NCBI RefSeq assembly: GCF_900182635.1
Contig: NZ_FXTD01000009.1
Location: 1 to 64,000, forward strand
Direction of reading: 5' to 3'
Length of the DNA stretch: 64,000 nt
Origin: Halorubrum cibi
Lineage (GTDB): Archaea > Halobacteriota > Halobacteria > Halobacteriales > Haloferacaceae
The notes beneath the pieces were generated by a model. The model saw only the letters and a program-made list of their open reading frames with translations, searched no databases and was not told the origin of the DNA. The position numbers and the translations under genes are program-made. The stretch's first letter is position 1; each line of letters starts with the position of its first letter. Of the stretch, positions 15,687 through 24,302 are shown one piece after another.

Positions 15687-16121
15687 ATGTACGACGACAT
15701 TCTGGTGCCGACCGACGGGAGTCCCGCCTCCGACGCCGCGATCGAACACGCGATCGACCTCGCGGAGCAGTACGGAGCCCGCCTCCACGCGCTCTACGTC
15801 GTCGACGGCTCCGCCTATTCGACGCTGGAGGCCGGATCGGAGATCGTCGTCGACGCGCTCGAATCGGAGGGCGAGGAGGCGACCGCACGCGTCGCCGACG
15901 CCGCGGCCGACGCGGGCGTCGAGGCGACGACGACGGTAAGCTCGGGGACCGCCTACCGCTCGATCCGCGACTACGTCGACGAACACGGGATCGACATGAT
16001 CGTGATGGGTACACACGGCCGGAAGGGGCTCGACCGGTACCTGCTCGGGAGCGTGACAGAACGGGTGGTCCGGACCGCCGACGTCCCGGTGTTGACCGTC
16101 CGACAGCCGAACGATGAGTGA
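15687..16121 (+). CDS. Universal stress protein (UspA family)
   Basis: 144 residues, single Usp domain. MYDDILVPTDGSPASDAAI is the typical start, and the ATP-binding pattern GTHGRKGLDRYLLGSVTERV (near 109-128) is intact, so it belongs to the nucleotide-binding class. A TATA-like TTTTTAAT at 15652-15659 lies about 30 bases upstream. It lies 30 bases before menE on the same strand and may be co-transcribed with it. Specific role unknown. Confidence -1.
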   Translation: MYDDILVPTDGSPASDAAIEHAIDLAEQYGARLHALYVVDGSAYSTLEAGSEIVVDALESEGEEATARVADAAADAGVEATTTVSSGTAYRSIRDYVDEHGIDMIVMGTHGRKGLDRYLLGSVTERVVRTADVPVLTVRQPNDE

Positions 16122-16151
16122 GTTCCGTCCCCGGCGGCCGCTCACTTGACC

Positions 16152-18311
16152 ATGCGCGACTGGCTCTCACACCGCGTCGTCTCCTCGCCCGACGAGATCG
16201 GACTGGTCCGTGCGGAGGACGGGGAGGCCTGGACGTACGCCGACCTCGATCGGCTCGTCTCCGAGACCGCGGGTCGGCTCGCCGCACACGGAATATCCGA
16301 AAACGACCGTCTCGGCGTTCTCACGCCGCCGTACGTGGGAACCGTCGGACTCGTCCACGCGACGATGCGCGTCGGCGCGACGTTCGTCCCGCTGGGCGAG
16401 GGTCTCACCCCGCGCGAGCTGGGGGAACGGATCGAGCGGGCCGACCTCGACGCGGTGGTCTGTGCGGAATCGACCGAGTCCGACGCGCTCGCCGCGGTCG
16501 AGGACGTTCCGCTCCTCTCCGTCGACGAACCCGGCGACGCGGCGGTCACCGCCGTCCACGACGTCGACCCCGACCCGGTCGACGCCGTCGAGTGGACGTT
16601 CGACGACCCGCTCTGTATCCTCTTCACCTCGGGGACGACCGGCGTTCCGAAGCCGGTTCCGCTCACCGCGGGCAACCTCTACGCCTCGGCGGTCGCCTCC
16701 GCGTTTCGTCTGGGCGTCGATCCGGACGACCGCTGGCTCGTCTCGCTCGCGCTCCATCACATGGGCGGGCTCGCGCCGGTGTACCGGGCGGTGCTCTACG
16801 GGACGACCCTCGTGCTCCGGGAGGGGTTCGACCCCGGCGGCACCGCGGACGACATCGACCGGTACGACGTGACCGGCGTCTCGCTCGTGCCGACGATGCT
16901 CGAGCGGATGCTCGACCGACGCGGGACGCTCGCTGACACGCTGCGGGTCGTCCTCCTCGGCGGCGCGCCGGCCCCGGAGGAGCTGATCGAGCGCTGTCGG
17001 GACTACTCGATCCCCGTGTACCCGACCTACGGGATGACCGAGGCCGCCTCGCAGGTCACGACCGCCACCCCGAACGCGACGCGCGATCGTCCCGGCACGG
17101 TCGGCCGCCCGATCTTCGGCATCGACGTGGTCATCGTCGATGAGACGGGCGAGCCGGTCGACGCCGGCGAGACCGGCGAGGTCGTCGTCGACGGGCCGAC
17201 GATAACGCCGGGATACCTCGACCCGGACGCGACGGGTTCGGACGCGACCGAACCCGACGCGACTGAACCCGACGCGACCGACTCGGAGTTCGGGCCGTAC
17301 GGACTCCACACCGGCGACGTCGGCTCCCTCGACGAGGAGGGGTACCTCTACGTATTCAACCGGCTCGACGACCGGATCGTCACCGGCGGTGAGAACGTCG
17401 AGCCGGGCGAGGTGTCCGACGTGCTGGCGGGTCACGCCGCGGTCGACGACGTCGCCGTCGTCGGCCTCTCCGACGATGACTGGGGCGAGCGCGTCGCGGC
17501 GCTCGTCGAGGTCCGGGATCGAACGGACGCGATACCCGGAGGTGCGACTCGAGACGACGCGGCCCGGGGCGACGAACGCGACGCCCTCGACGACGAGGCC
17601 GACGAGACGGGGAGCGACGAGAGAGAGATCGACGGCGAGGAGGCCGCGGATGACGAGAAGGATGCGGCCGCCGACGCCGGCAGCGAGGCGCGGGAGCCCG
17701 GAGATGAGCGGAAAACCGGCGACGACCTCGGGATCGGCGCCGGAGACGGCTCCGAAGAGGGGGACGGAACCGCACCGTCATTCGACGACTCGCTCCTCGC
17801 GTTCGCCCGGGAGCGGCTCGCCGGATTCAAGATCCCGAAAACGGTCGCGTACACCGACGAGATCCCGCGAACCGTCTCGGGGACGATCGACCGAGACGCC
17901 GTCCGCGAGCGGCTCCGCGAGACGGGCCACGACCCGCGCGACGGGTTCGGAAGCGCCGGGTTCGAACCCGCCGACCCCGAACCCGCGGACCCCGAATCCA
18001 CCGACCTCGAACCGGGAGACCCGATCGAATCCGAACGGGCCGGTACGGCCGATCTCGGCGAGCCCGACGGCTCCAAAGGGGCGGACGGCTCCCTCGCCGC
18101 CCACGGCGTCGAACCGGAACGAGCGCGGACCGATCTCACCACGGAGGTCTTCAGCGAGGACGGTCCCGAGAAGGAACCGCAGGATCGGACCGGGAACGAC
18201 GAGGGGTCGCGCGAGCGCGGCGATCGATCGTCGAACGACGACGAGGAGGACGGGAAGGACGGAGACGACCGCGAGAGCGGAGACGAAGAGCCGCCCGAGC
18301 GGGAGCGATGA
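16152..18311 (+). CDS. menE: o-Succinylbenzoate-CoA ligase with acidic insertions
   Basis: 719 residues from the ATG at 16152; family members are usually about 450-550. Residues 1-390 are a normal AMP-forming ligase: SGTTG at 160-164, PTYGMTEAASQV near 288-299, LHTGDVGSLDEEGYLYVFNR, and IVTGGENVEPGEV. MenE activates o-succinylbenzoate with CoA in menaquinone synthesis. Three acidic low-complexity stretches are added: a 15-base repeat near residues 359-378, about 80 residues at 460-543 inside the C-terminal subdomain, and a tail of about 120 residues. The A10 motif reads PRTVSGTIDR, so the usual catalytic Lys is Thr578. That could mean slower adenylation or another substrate. The assignment to MenE is likely but a related acyl-CoA ligase is possible. 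Confidence -1.
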   Translation: MRDWLSHRVVSSPDEIGLVRAEDGEAWTYADLDRLVSETAGRLAAHGISENDRLGVLTPPYVGTVGLVHATMRVGATFVPLGEGLTPRELGERIERADLDAVVCAESTESDALAAVEDVPLLSVDEPGDAAVTAVHDVDPDPVDAVEWTFDDPLCILFTSGTTGVPKPVPLTAGNLYASAVASAFRLGVDPDDRWLVSLALHHMGGLAPVYRAVLYGTTLVLREGFDPGGTADDIDRYDVTGVSLVPTMLERMLDRRGTLADTLRVVLLGGAPAPEELIERCRDYSIPVYPTYGMTEAASQVTTATPNATRDRPGTVGRPIFGIDVVIVDETGEPVDAGETGEVVVDGPTITPGYLDPDATGSDATEPDATEPDATDSEFGPYGLHTGDVGSLDEEGYLYVFNRLDDRIVTGGENVEPGEVSDVLAGHAAVDDVAVVGLSDDDWGERVAALVEVRDRTDAIPGGATRDDAARGDERDALDDEADETGSDEREIDGEEAADDEKDAAADAGSEAREPGDERKTGDDLGIGAGDGSEEGDGTAPSFDDSLLAFARERLAGFKIPKTVAYTDEIPRTVSGTIDRDAVRERLRETGHDPRDGFGSAGFEPADPEPADPESTDLEPGDPIESERAGTADLGEPDGSKGADGSLAAHGVEPERARTDLTTEVFSEDGPEKEPQDRTGNDEGSRERGDRSSNDDEEDGKDGDDRESGDEEPPERER
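17226..17285 (+). repeat. Four 15-bp tandem repeats inside menE
   Basis: Four units starting GACGCGAC lie at 17226, 17241, 17256 and 17271, each with small changes. They code Asp-Ala-Thr plus two variable residues (GS, EP, EP, DS). They sit in a surface loop between PGYLDP and EFGPYGLHTGD of the ligase. Confidence -1.
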
Positions 18312-18345
18312 GCACGTCGTACGTCTCCGCCGCGGGATCGCGAAC

Positions 18346-19602
18346 GTGATCGATCCCACCGCCTTCCGCGGGCGGCTCCTCGCGGCGCTCCGAGTACGGT
18401 ATCCGGACGCTCTCGACGACGCCGGCGTTCGGCTGTTCCATCCCGTGACGGGGGACCCGTACACGGACGACCGGCGTCACCTCGTCGCCACCTGTCGGTC
18501 GATCGCCAACTTCGCGACCGGCGCGGTCGCCGGGGGGCCCGACTGGTGCGTCGACGCCGCCGAACACGGGCTCGCGTTCCTCGAGTCGGCTCACCGGTCC
18601 GAGGCGGGGGGCTACCGCCTCGTCGTCGACGCCGACGGGGAGCCAGTCGATCGGACCCGGTCAGCCTACGGACACGCGTTCGCGTTGTTGGCGTACGCCA
18701 GGGCGGCCGAAGCCGGGATCGACGGGGCGACGACGGGACTCGACGCGACCGTCGACCTCCTCGAGGAGCGCTTCCACGACGGGAGCGGCCGCCTCCGCAG
18801 CGACTGCGACCCGGACTGGCGGGAGCGCGAGCCGTACCGGGGACAGAACGCGAACATGCATGCGTGTGAGGCGTACGTCGCAGCCTACGAGGCGACCGAC
18901 GACCGGTCGTACCTCGAGCGCGCGAGCCGGATCGCTCGCGGGATCGCGGTCGATCTCGCGGCCGAGACCGACGGCCTGCTCTGGGAGCACTACACCGACG
19001 ACTGGGAACACGACCTCGGCTACAACGCCGACGAGCCGCGCCACCGGTTCCGACCGCCCGGCTACCAGCCGGGCCACCACGCCGAGTGGGCGAAGCTCCT
19101 CGCGCTGCTCGATCGATACGACGCCGGCGGCGCGCCCGCGGGCGGCTGGGCGGCGCGCGCGGCCGAGCTGTTCGCGGCCGCCGTCGACCTCGGCTGGACG
19201 GGCGACGGGTTCGTCTATACCGTCGACGCCGACGGCGGCGTCCTCGTCCCCGACCGCTACGGCTGGGCGCTCGCCGAGGGGATCGGCGCGGCCGCGGCGC
19301 TGGCGGAGCGGGCCGACGCGGGGAGGGTGAAAGCGACCGCGGGCGACGGCGCGGCCGACGCCGGTGACGACGCCGTCGCGGTCGACGCCGACCGGTTCGA
19401 TCGGTGGCGCGGCCGGTTCGTAGATCTCACGGACGGCTACTGCGGACCCGCGGGCGTCTGGTTCGAGAAGCGTCTCGCACCCGCCGACGGCGGCGATCCG
19501 GTCGCGCCGGAGCCGCCGGCAGTCGAGCCCGATTACCACCCAGTGAGCGCGTTCTTCGAGCACTGGCGGTCGGGGCGGCTCCACGAGGCGCGTCGGGAGT
19601 GA
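18346..19602 (+). CDS. N-acylglucosamine 2-epimerase / sugar isomerase family (AGE)
   Basis: 418 residues. Alpha6/alpha6-barrel pattern with family signatures: SAYGHAFALLAYARA, PYRGQNANMHACEAY, GLLWEHYTDDW, and FRPPGYQPGHHAEWAKLL, which carries the two catalytic histidines of AGE-type enzymes (mannose, sulfoquinovose or N-acylglucosamine isomerases and epimerases). The best start is GTG at 18346; the ATG overlapping the menE stop (18308) is in another frame and stops after 13 codons. The gene follows menE by 34 bases. Acidic and Ala-rich insertion around 325-345. The sugar cannot be named from sequence; mannose/glucose isomerisation is one possibility. Confidence -1.
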   Translation: MIDPTAFRGRLLAALRVRYPDALDDAGVRLFHPVTGDPYTDDRRHLVATCRSIANFATGAVAGGPDWCVDAAEHGLAFLESAHRSEAGGYRLVVDADGEPVDRTRSAYGHAFALLAYARAAEAGIDGATTGLDATVDLLEERFHDGSGRLRSDCDPDWREREPYRGQNANMHACEAYVAAYEATDDRSYLERASRIARGIAVDLAAETDGLLWEHYTDDWEHDLGYNADEPRHRFRPPGYQPGHHAEWAKLLALLDRYDAGGAPAGGWAARAAELFAAAVDLGWTGDGFVYTVDADGGVLVPDRYGWALAEGIGAAAALAERADAGRVKATAGDGAADAGDDAVAVDADRFDRWRGRFVDLTDGYCGPAGVWFEKRLAPADGGDPVAPEPPAVEPDYHPVSAFFEHWRSGRLHEARRE

Positions 19603-19719
19603 GCTCCCGACTCGGAGCGCGATCGCCTCCGGTTCCTGCGACCGCCTACGGCCACGCCGTCCGCGTATCGCCCTGCCCCGACGAGCCCGTTTAGTCGCCG
19701 TGGACCGTACCGACGCCCG

Positions 19720-19998
19720 GTGACACGCGTGTACGTCCCCGCCGACCGACCGGAAACCTGCCCCGCCTGCGGCGAGCCCTACGAATCGGCGTCGCGACAC
19801 GCGGGCGGCTTCGCGGTCAACCTCCTCGAGAACGAACGATACCGGCGGGTGTGTTTTCACCCGGCGACGACCGCGGACGGCGAGCCCGCGCTCGACTGCT
19901 TTCACCACACGCACGCGGAGGTTGGTGGGTGCCGCGAGAACGAGTCTCCGAGCGGAGCCGTAGCCTTCGGCACGGACGACGGCGAGGACGGAGAGTGA
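19720..19998 (+). CDS. Small Cys/His-rich hypothetical protein
   Basis: 92 residues, GTG start. Pairs of metal-ligand residues: CPACGEPY (14-21), then a Cys in RRVCFHPATT, CFHHTHAEVGGC near 60-71. This spacing suggests a zinc-bound fold, though not a classical zinc finger I can name. C-terminus acidic. It stands alone between the epimerase gene and a convergent nucleotidyltransferase gene, and its stop codon lies in the first unit of the 26-base repeat. Confidence -1.
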   Translation: MTRVYVPADRPETCPACGEPYESASRHAGGFAVNLLENERYRRVCFHPATTADGEPALDCFHHTHAEVGGCRENESPSGAVAFGTDDGEDGE

Positions 19999-20063
19999 GT
20001 CGAACGGACCGGGCTCAGCGGTGAGTCGAACGGACCGGGCTCAGCGGTGAGTCGAACGGACCG
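19995..20063. repeat. 26-bp tandem repeat between convergent genes
   Basis: Two exact 26-base units (19995-20020 and 20021-20046, each starting GTGAGTCGAACGGACC) and a 17-base partial third (20047-20063). The first unit contains the stop codon of the gene at 19720-19998, and the last ends just before the stop of the convergent gene at 20067. It fills the whole spacer. Confidence -1.
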
Positions 20064-20066
20064 ACT

Positions 20067-21041
20067 TCAGAAGTCCTCGCCGCTCGTGATCGACGTGTAC
20101 GCGCCGATCAGCGAGCCGGTGAGGTCGACCTCCTCGAGGACGGCGTGCTCGTCGATGACGGTGTTCTCGACGTCGCTGTCGTCGACGGTCGCGTCGGGGA
20201 AGACGACGGTGCGTTCGAGTTCGCTGTCCGTGACCTCCGCGCCGTCCATCACGTGGACGACGTCGCCGATCTCGGAGTTCTCGACGGTCGCGCCGTCGGC
20301 GACGAGGCTGCCGCCGTCGAGCGCGTACTCGACGGTGTCGAGGTAGCTGTCGGCGGTGCCGATGTCGAACCACGCGCCGTCGAAGGTGAACGCGTGGACC
20401 GGCTCGCGCGACTGGAGCCACTGGAGGAACCAGCCGGGCTCGTCGGGGTTGTTGTCGTTCTCGAGGTACGTCGAGAGGTCGGGCAACGTCTCCGCGGGGA
20501 ACGCGTAACACGCGATGGAGACGAGCGTGCTCTTGGGGTCCTCGGGCTTCTCCTGGAAGTCGACGACGCGGTCACCCTCGAGGTCGACGAGCCCGTACGA
20601 CTTGGCTCGCTCCATCGATCCCACGTCGTAGGCGGCGAGCGTCGGGGTCCCCTTCTCCTCGAAGAAATCGGTGAACTCCGCCAGATCGAAGCTGATCAGG
20701 TTGTCGCCGGCGACGACGAGCAGGTCGTCGTCGACGCCCTCGCGGTCGACGAGTTGTGCCAACGCGCCGACGACGCCGAACTTCTCGTCCTCCTCGACGG
20801 TCTCCTCGATCGAGAGCGTCGGCTTCTCGAACTCGCTTTCGGCGAGGTAGTCGTCGAAGGTGTCGGCGAAGCGCTCGTTGGTCGAGACGAACACCTCGTC
20901 GACCCGGTCGTCGGCCTCGAGGTCGGCGAAGATCTCGTCGATGACGGTTCGGTCCCCCACGGGGAGGAACATCTTGGGACGGTCCTTGGTTATGGGCCAG
21001 AGCCTCGTCGCGTATCCACCGGCAAGTACCACTGCCTTCAT
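20067..21041 (-). CDS. Sugar-1-phosphate nucleotidyltransferase
   Basis: 324 residues. The N-terminal Rossmann domain has the signature AVVLAGGYATRLWPITKDRPK (residues 3-23), LLVVAGDNLISFDL with the metal-binding Asp, VDFQEKP, and AWFDIGTADSYLDTVEYAL. The C-terminus (about 245-315) is a short left-handed beta helix of hexapeptide-like repeats (VADGATVENSEIGDVV). The enzyme joins NTP and a sugar-1-phosphate to make an NDP-sugar, for glycosylation or exopolysaccharide. Glucose-1-phosphate thymidylyl- or uridylyltransferase are both plausible; specificity is not readable here. No other glycan genes are adjacent apart from the epimerase-family gene upstream on the other strand. Confidence -1.
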   Translation of the reverse strand: MKAVVLAGGYATRLWPITKDRPKMFLPVGDRTVIDEIFADLEADDRVDEVFVSTNERFADTFDDYLAESEFEKPTLSIEETVEEDEKFGVVGALAQLVDREGVDDDLLVVAGDNLISFDLAEFTDFFEEKGTPTLAAYDVGSMERAKSYGLVDLEGDRVVDFQEKPEDPKSTLVSIACYAFPAETLPDLSTYLENDNNPDEPGWFLQWLQSREPVHAFTFDGAWFDIGTADSYLDTVEYALDGGSLVADGATVENSEIGDVVHVMDGAEVTDSELERTVVFPDATVDDSDVENTVIDEHAVLEEVDLTGSLIGAYTSITSGEDF

Positions 21042-21137
21042 ACACCTACCCGTGAGGGCGAGCGACATACTTCTTGTGACTGTGTCACCGTCCCGAAACT
21101 CCGTCGTCGTTTTATTCCGCCCCGACGAGCGGGACGC

Positions 21138-21413
21138 ATGGAGACGACCCGCCAGCGGATCGCCGACACGCTCCGCGAGGGGCCGCGGACCGCGAGCGAC
21201 CTCGCGGCGGCACTGTCGCTGCCGACGCCGACCGTCTACGAACACCTCGAACACGTCTCCCGGTCGGTCGACGGGGAGGAGTCGTTCCTCGTGTCGCCGC
21301 CGACGTGTCGCGACTGCGGGTTCGACGGCTTCGACGACCCGCTCAACGCGCCCTCGCGGTGTCCGGAGTGTAAGAGCGAGCGGATCGACGAGCCGGCGTT
21401 CGTGATCCGGTAG
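21138..21413 (+). CDS. Small HTH plus zinc-ribbon transcriptional regulator
   Basis: 91 residues. Residues 1-45 are a winged-helix/HTH (TRQRIADTLREGPRTASDLAAAL ... PTVYEHLEHVSRS) and residues 58-85 are a zinc ribbon (CRDCGF ... CPECKSERI). This two-part layout is common in archaeal predicted regulators. GTTTTATTC near 21109 lies about 28 bases before the ATG, so the message is leaderless. It is divergent from the nucleotidyltransferase gene; a GTGAC/GTCAC inverted repeat (21076-21088) lies between them and may be an operator. Confidence -1.
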   Translation: METTRQRIADTLREGPRTASDLAAALSLPTPTVYEHLEHVSRSVDGEESFLVSPPTCRDCGFDGFDDPLNAPSRCPECKSERIDEPAFVIR

Positions 21414-21425
21414 GTCGACCGCGAC

Positions 21426-22103
21426 TCACAGCCGGTCGAGGAGCGCCGCCGCGGCCGCAGTCGACGAACCCGGCCCGCGGGCGGTGATCAGATCGCCGTC
21501 CTCGGTCACGCTCTCGTCGGCGTCGAGCTCGGCGTCCCACTCCGCACCGGCCATTCGGACCTCGTCTTCGACCCAGTACGGGAGCTTCCGGCCGTCCGGC
21601 AGGACGTCCTCGTCGTCGACGATCCCCTCCTCCCACTCGTTCGGAAAGCCCGTCACGGCGCGCCCCTCGACGAGGGGCGTCCCGTCGGCCTCGCGGGTGA
21701 ATCCGAGAATGCCGACGGCGTGACACACGACGAGCGCGACGCCCTCGCCGCCGCCGACCGCCTCGAGCAACAGCTGGCGCGCGTGCCGGTCCTGGTTCAC
21801 GTCCCACACCGTCCCGTGGCCGCCGGGGAACACGACCGCGTCGTGGTCCGTGGCTTCGACCGTTGCGAGCGGCTCGGGATCGTTCAGTTCCGGGTGGCTC
21901 TCGTCGACCTCGCGGTACTCCTCGGCGACGTCTTCGCCGCCCGCCGCGTCCGGTTCCAGCGACCGCTCGTCGACGACCGGCGGCGAGCCCGAGGGCGTCG
22001 CGACCGTCACGTCGACGCCCTCCGATTCGAGCGTCGAAAGCGGCTCGATACACTCCTCGGCCCAGTACCCCTCCTCGCTCACGACGAACAGCGCGCTTGT
22101 CAT
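21426..22103 (-). CDS. DJ-1/PfpI superfamily protein (Hsp31-like)
   Basis: 225 residues. The fold is indicated by ALFVVSEEGYWAEECIEPL at the start, DAVVFPGGHGTVWDV, and the nucleophile elbow VALVVCHAVGILG with the expected Cys. The C-terminal ELDADESVTEDGDLITARGP matches the class with an added cap. Relatives act as glyoxalase III, deglycase/chaperone or protease-like enzymes. Any of these is possible; the Cys is present. Converges on the small regulator gene with a 12-base gap. Confidence -1.
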   Translation of the reverse strand: MTSALFVVSEEGYWAEECIEPLSTLESEGVDVTVATPSGSPPVVDERSLEPDAAGGEDVAEEYREVDESHPELNDPEPLATVEATDHDAVVFPGGHGTVWDVNQDRHARQLLLEAVGGGEGVALVVCHAVGILGFTREADGTPLVEGRAVTGFPNEWEEGIVDDEDVLPDGRKLPYWVEDEVRMAGAEWDAELDADESVTEDGDLITARGPGSSTAAAAALLDRL

Positions 22104-22199
22104 GTCCACCCGATGGTTCGGGCGCGCGACGGAAAAGGAGACCGCGGCCGGCAACGAGCGTCCACAAGACGTATCACGCGTCTGATCGAATCGCCGCCG

Positions 22200-22895
22200 A
22201 TGCCCCGCACGACACGCAGACGAGCCCTCCTCACGGCGGCGTCCGGGATCGCGGCGCTGGCCGGCTGTTCCGGCTCCAGCGAGCACTCGGCGTCCGTCCC
22301 GGCACGGACGGAGGACCGGATCGACGACTACGAGGTTCGCCGCGTCCGCAACGAGGCCGGGACGCCGCTCTTCCGTCGGGAGGACGCCCGGTCGACCGAG
22401 GACGGAACCGACGGCGACGCGGCCGGCTCCGCCGATCCCGACGCCGACGATCCCGATCGCCGCTACCGCGGCGGTCGACGCGTCCTCGTCTCGGCGGACG
22501 ACCTCGTGGACCTCGCGTTCGCGGACGCGCCGGAGGCCGAGGAGCTACGGAGTTTCGTCGCCGAGACGGATTTCGAGACCGCGTCGGCGTACCTCCTCTC
22601 GATGCCCATCGGGGAGTGTTACGCGGTCCGCCTCCGGTCGGTCTCCGTCGAGGAGGACGAGATCGAGGACGGCGACCTCCACCCGCGCGCTCAGTTCTGT
22701 CGAAGCCTCCGGCCGGCCGACGTCGAGTGTAGTACCGAGGGGACACACACGGTTGGGTTCGCGATCCGGCTGCCCGTGGCGGCCGAACGGTCGACGGGCA
22801 GCGGCCGCGGCATGTCCGGGTCCTGTGGCCCGTCGCCCCGGAGCGAGCCGTTCGACCCGGAACTCGAGCCCGCGAGCGGGGGTGACGAGGAGTGA
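22200..22895 (+). CDS. Tat-exported lipoprotein, function unknown (first of a pair)
   Basis: 231 residues. Residues 1-23 are a Tat signal with lipobox (TTRRRALLTAASG ... LAGC). The mature part has an acidic linker (DGDAAGSADPDADDPD), then an alpha/beta segment with four cysteines (GECYAVRL, AQFCRSLR, DVECSTEG, GSCGP) that could form two disulfides outside the cell. No family recognised. Its stop overlaps the GTG start of the next gene (GTGA), so the two are coupled. Confidence -1.
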   Translation: MPRTTRRRALLTAASGIAALAGCSGSSEHSASVPARTEDRIDDYEVRRVRNEAGTPLFRREDARSTEDGTDGDAAGSADPDADDPDRRYRGGRRVLVSADDLVDLAFADAPEAEELRSFVAETDFETASAYLLSMPIGECYAVRLRSVSVEEDEIEDGDLHPRAQFCRSLRPADVECSTEGTHTVGFAIRLPVAAERSTGSGRGMSGSCGPSPRSEPFDPELEPASGGDEE

Positions 22896-24175
22896 TCTCC
22901 CGCCGGTCGCTACTCGCCGGGCTCGGGAGCGCCGGCGTCGCCGTCCTCGCCGGCTGCGCCGGATTCGGACGATCGAGCGACGACGGACCCGCCGCGAGCG
23001 ACGTCGACCTTCGGCCGGGCGCGGTCGAGCCGGTCGAGTGGCCCGCCTCGCCGTTCCCGGTTTCGGTCCCCGAGTCGCTCGCGACGACCCACGAGGCGCG
23101 GGCCCGTGAACTGCTCGATGCGGTCCCGGCGGAGCCGTCGATCCCCAACGCCGCCGTTTCGCGGGACCTGCGGAACGAGCGCGAGCGCACCGCGGAGCGA
23201 CTCGAGGCCGGTGCCGACCGACCCTGGGCGACCGGGCGGCTGGCGGAGTGGCGCGGGATCCGGAGCGACGCCGCGACGGTCCGCGGTGCCCACCGCGCAG
23301 CGATCGGCGAGGACGACGCGGCGGCGACCCGTGAACGCCGGCGTGCGGTCCGCGAGGACCTCGCGTCCTTCGTGTCGGACCACGAGTATCGCGCCCGCTC
23401 CCCGCTGGAGGCGGTGCTCGCGCACGCACCGGTCGAGGACCTGATCGCGTCGTGTCGCCGTCGCGTCCGTCCGCGACGGGAGTACCCCGCCGACCCGATC
23501 GCTCGCCCGTTCCGAGCCGGTGACGTCCTCGGGCGGGTCGAACGCGCCCGAGCGACGCTCGACGACGCGACCGGACTGCTGGAGGCCTACCGGACTCAGC
23601 GCGCCGAGACGAACTCACAATGGACGTCGCTGATCGCGTCGGCCGACCGACTGCGCGCCGCGGTCGGTCGCGAGCGAGCCACCGTCGGGGAGTTCCTCGC
23701 CCGCGACGATCCGCCCGTCGACGACGACCTGCGCGGTACGGCCGCCGGTCGGCTCTTCACCGAGGCCAGCTACCGCGCCGAGTCGCTGGCCGAGGACGTC
23801 GAGGAGCGCGTCGACGACGGGGCCGTCGCGACGGCCACCGTCGAGGCCGGGCAGGCGCTCGTCGCGATCGAGGCGCTCGAGACGGCCGTCGAGGGGATCC
23901 GGGACGGCGCGTACCGCGATCCGGTGACCACCGACTCCGTCGACCGGACGGCCGATCGGGCGCGGGAGTCGCTCGCCGGCGTCGCGGAGAGCGACGACCC
24001 GCGGCTCGCGGCGCGGATCGCCGAACCTGCCCTCCAGACTCACGAGTCCGCGGCGCGCCGTCTCGGGGAGGGATACGCCGACCCGGCCCGCATACAGGGT
24101 GATCTGGCGCTCGTCGACCTCTACGCTCGGGCCGTGCCGCCGGCGACGAGGTTCGTGCTCGACCGGATCGAGTGA
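22892..24175 (+). CDS. Tat-exported helical lipoprotein, function unknown (second of a pair)
   Basis: 427 residues, GTG start in the overlap with the upstream stop. Signal: ISRRSLLAGLGSAG ... LAGC at residues 2-22. The mature protein is rich in Arg, Ala and Glu and appears almost wholly alpha-helical (long amphipathic stretches around 60-130 and 215-400), with only a single Cys after the anchor. It may be an extracellular scaffold or partner of the first lipoprotein. No family recognised. Confidence -1.
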   Translation: MISRRSLLAGLGSAGVAVLAGCAGFGRSSDDGPAASDVDLRPGAVEPVEWPASPFPVSVPESLATTHEARARELLDAVPAEPSIPNAAVSRDLRNERERTAERLEAGADRPWATGRLAEWRGIRSDAATVRGAHRAAIGEDDAAATRERRRAVREDLASFVSDHEYRARSPLEAVLAHAPVEDLIASCRRRVRPRREYPADPIARPFRAGDVLGRVERARATLDDATGLLEAYRTQRAETNSQWTSLIASADRLRAAVGRERATVGEFLARDDPPVDDDLRGTAAGRLFTEASYRAESLAEDVEERVDDGAVATATVEAGQALVAIEALETAVEGIRDGAYRDPVTTDSVDRTADRARESLAGVAESDDPRLAARIAEPALQTHESAARRLGEGYADPARIQGDLALVDLYARAVPPATRFVLDRIE

Positions 24176-24302
24176 CTCCGCGGTGAGCGAGTCGGATCCG
24201 GCGGGAAAACGCGATCGGCGTCGTGACGGCGGAGAGAAACCGTGACGGGTGCGAAAGAGGGTGCCGGGAGGGGTTGGGGAGATCGTCTCGTCGTCCGGCG
24301 GA

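Noticed and set aside
18308-18349. ATG overlapping the menE stop as start of the epimerase gene
   Set aside because: In another frame and stops after 13 codons; GTG at 18346 fits the protein frame.
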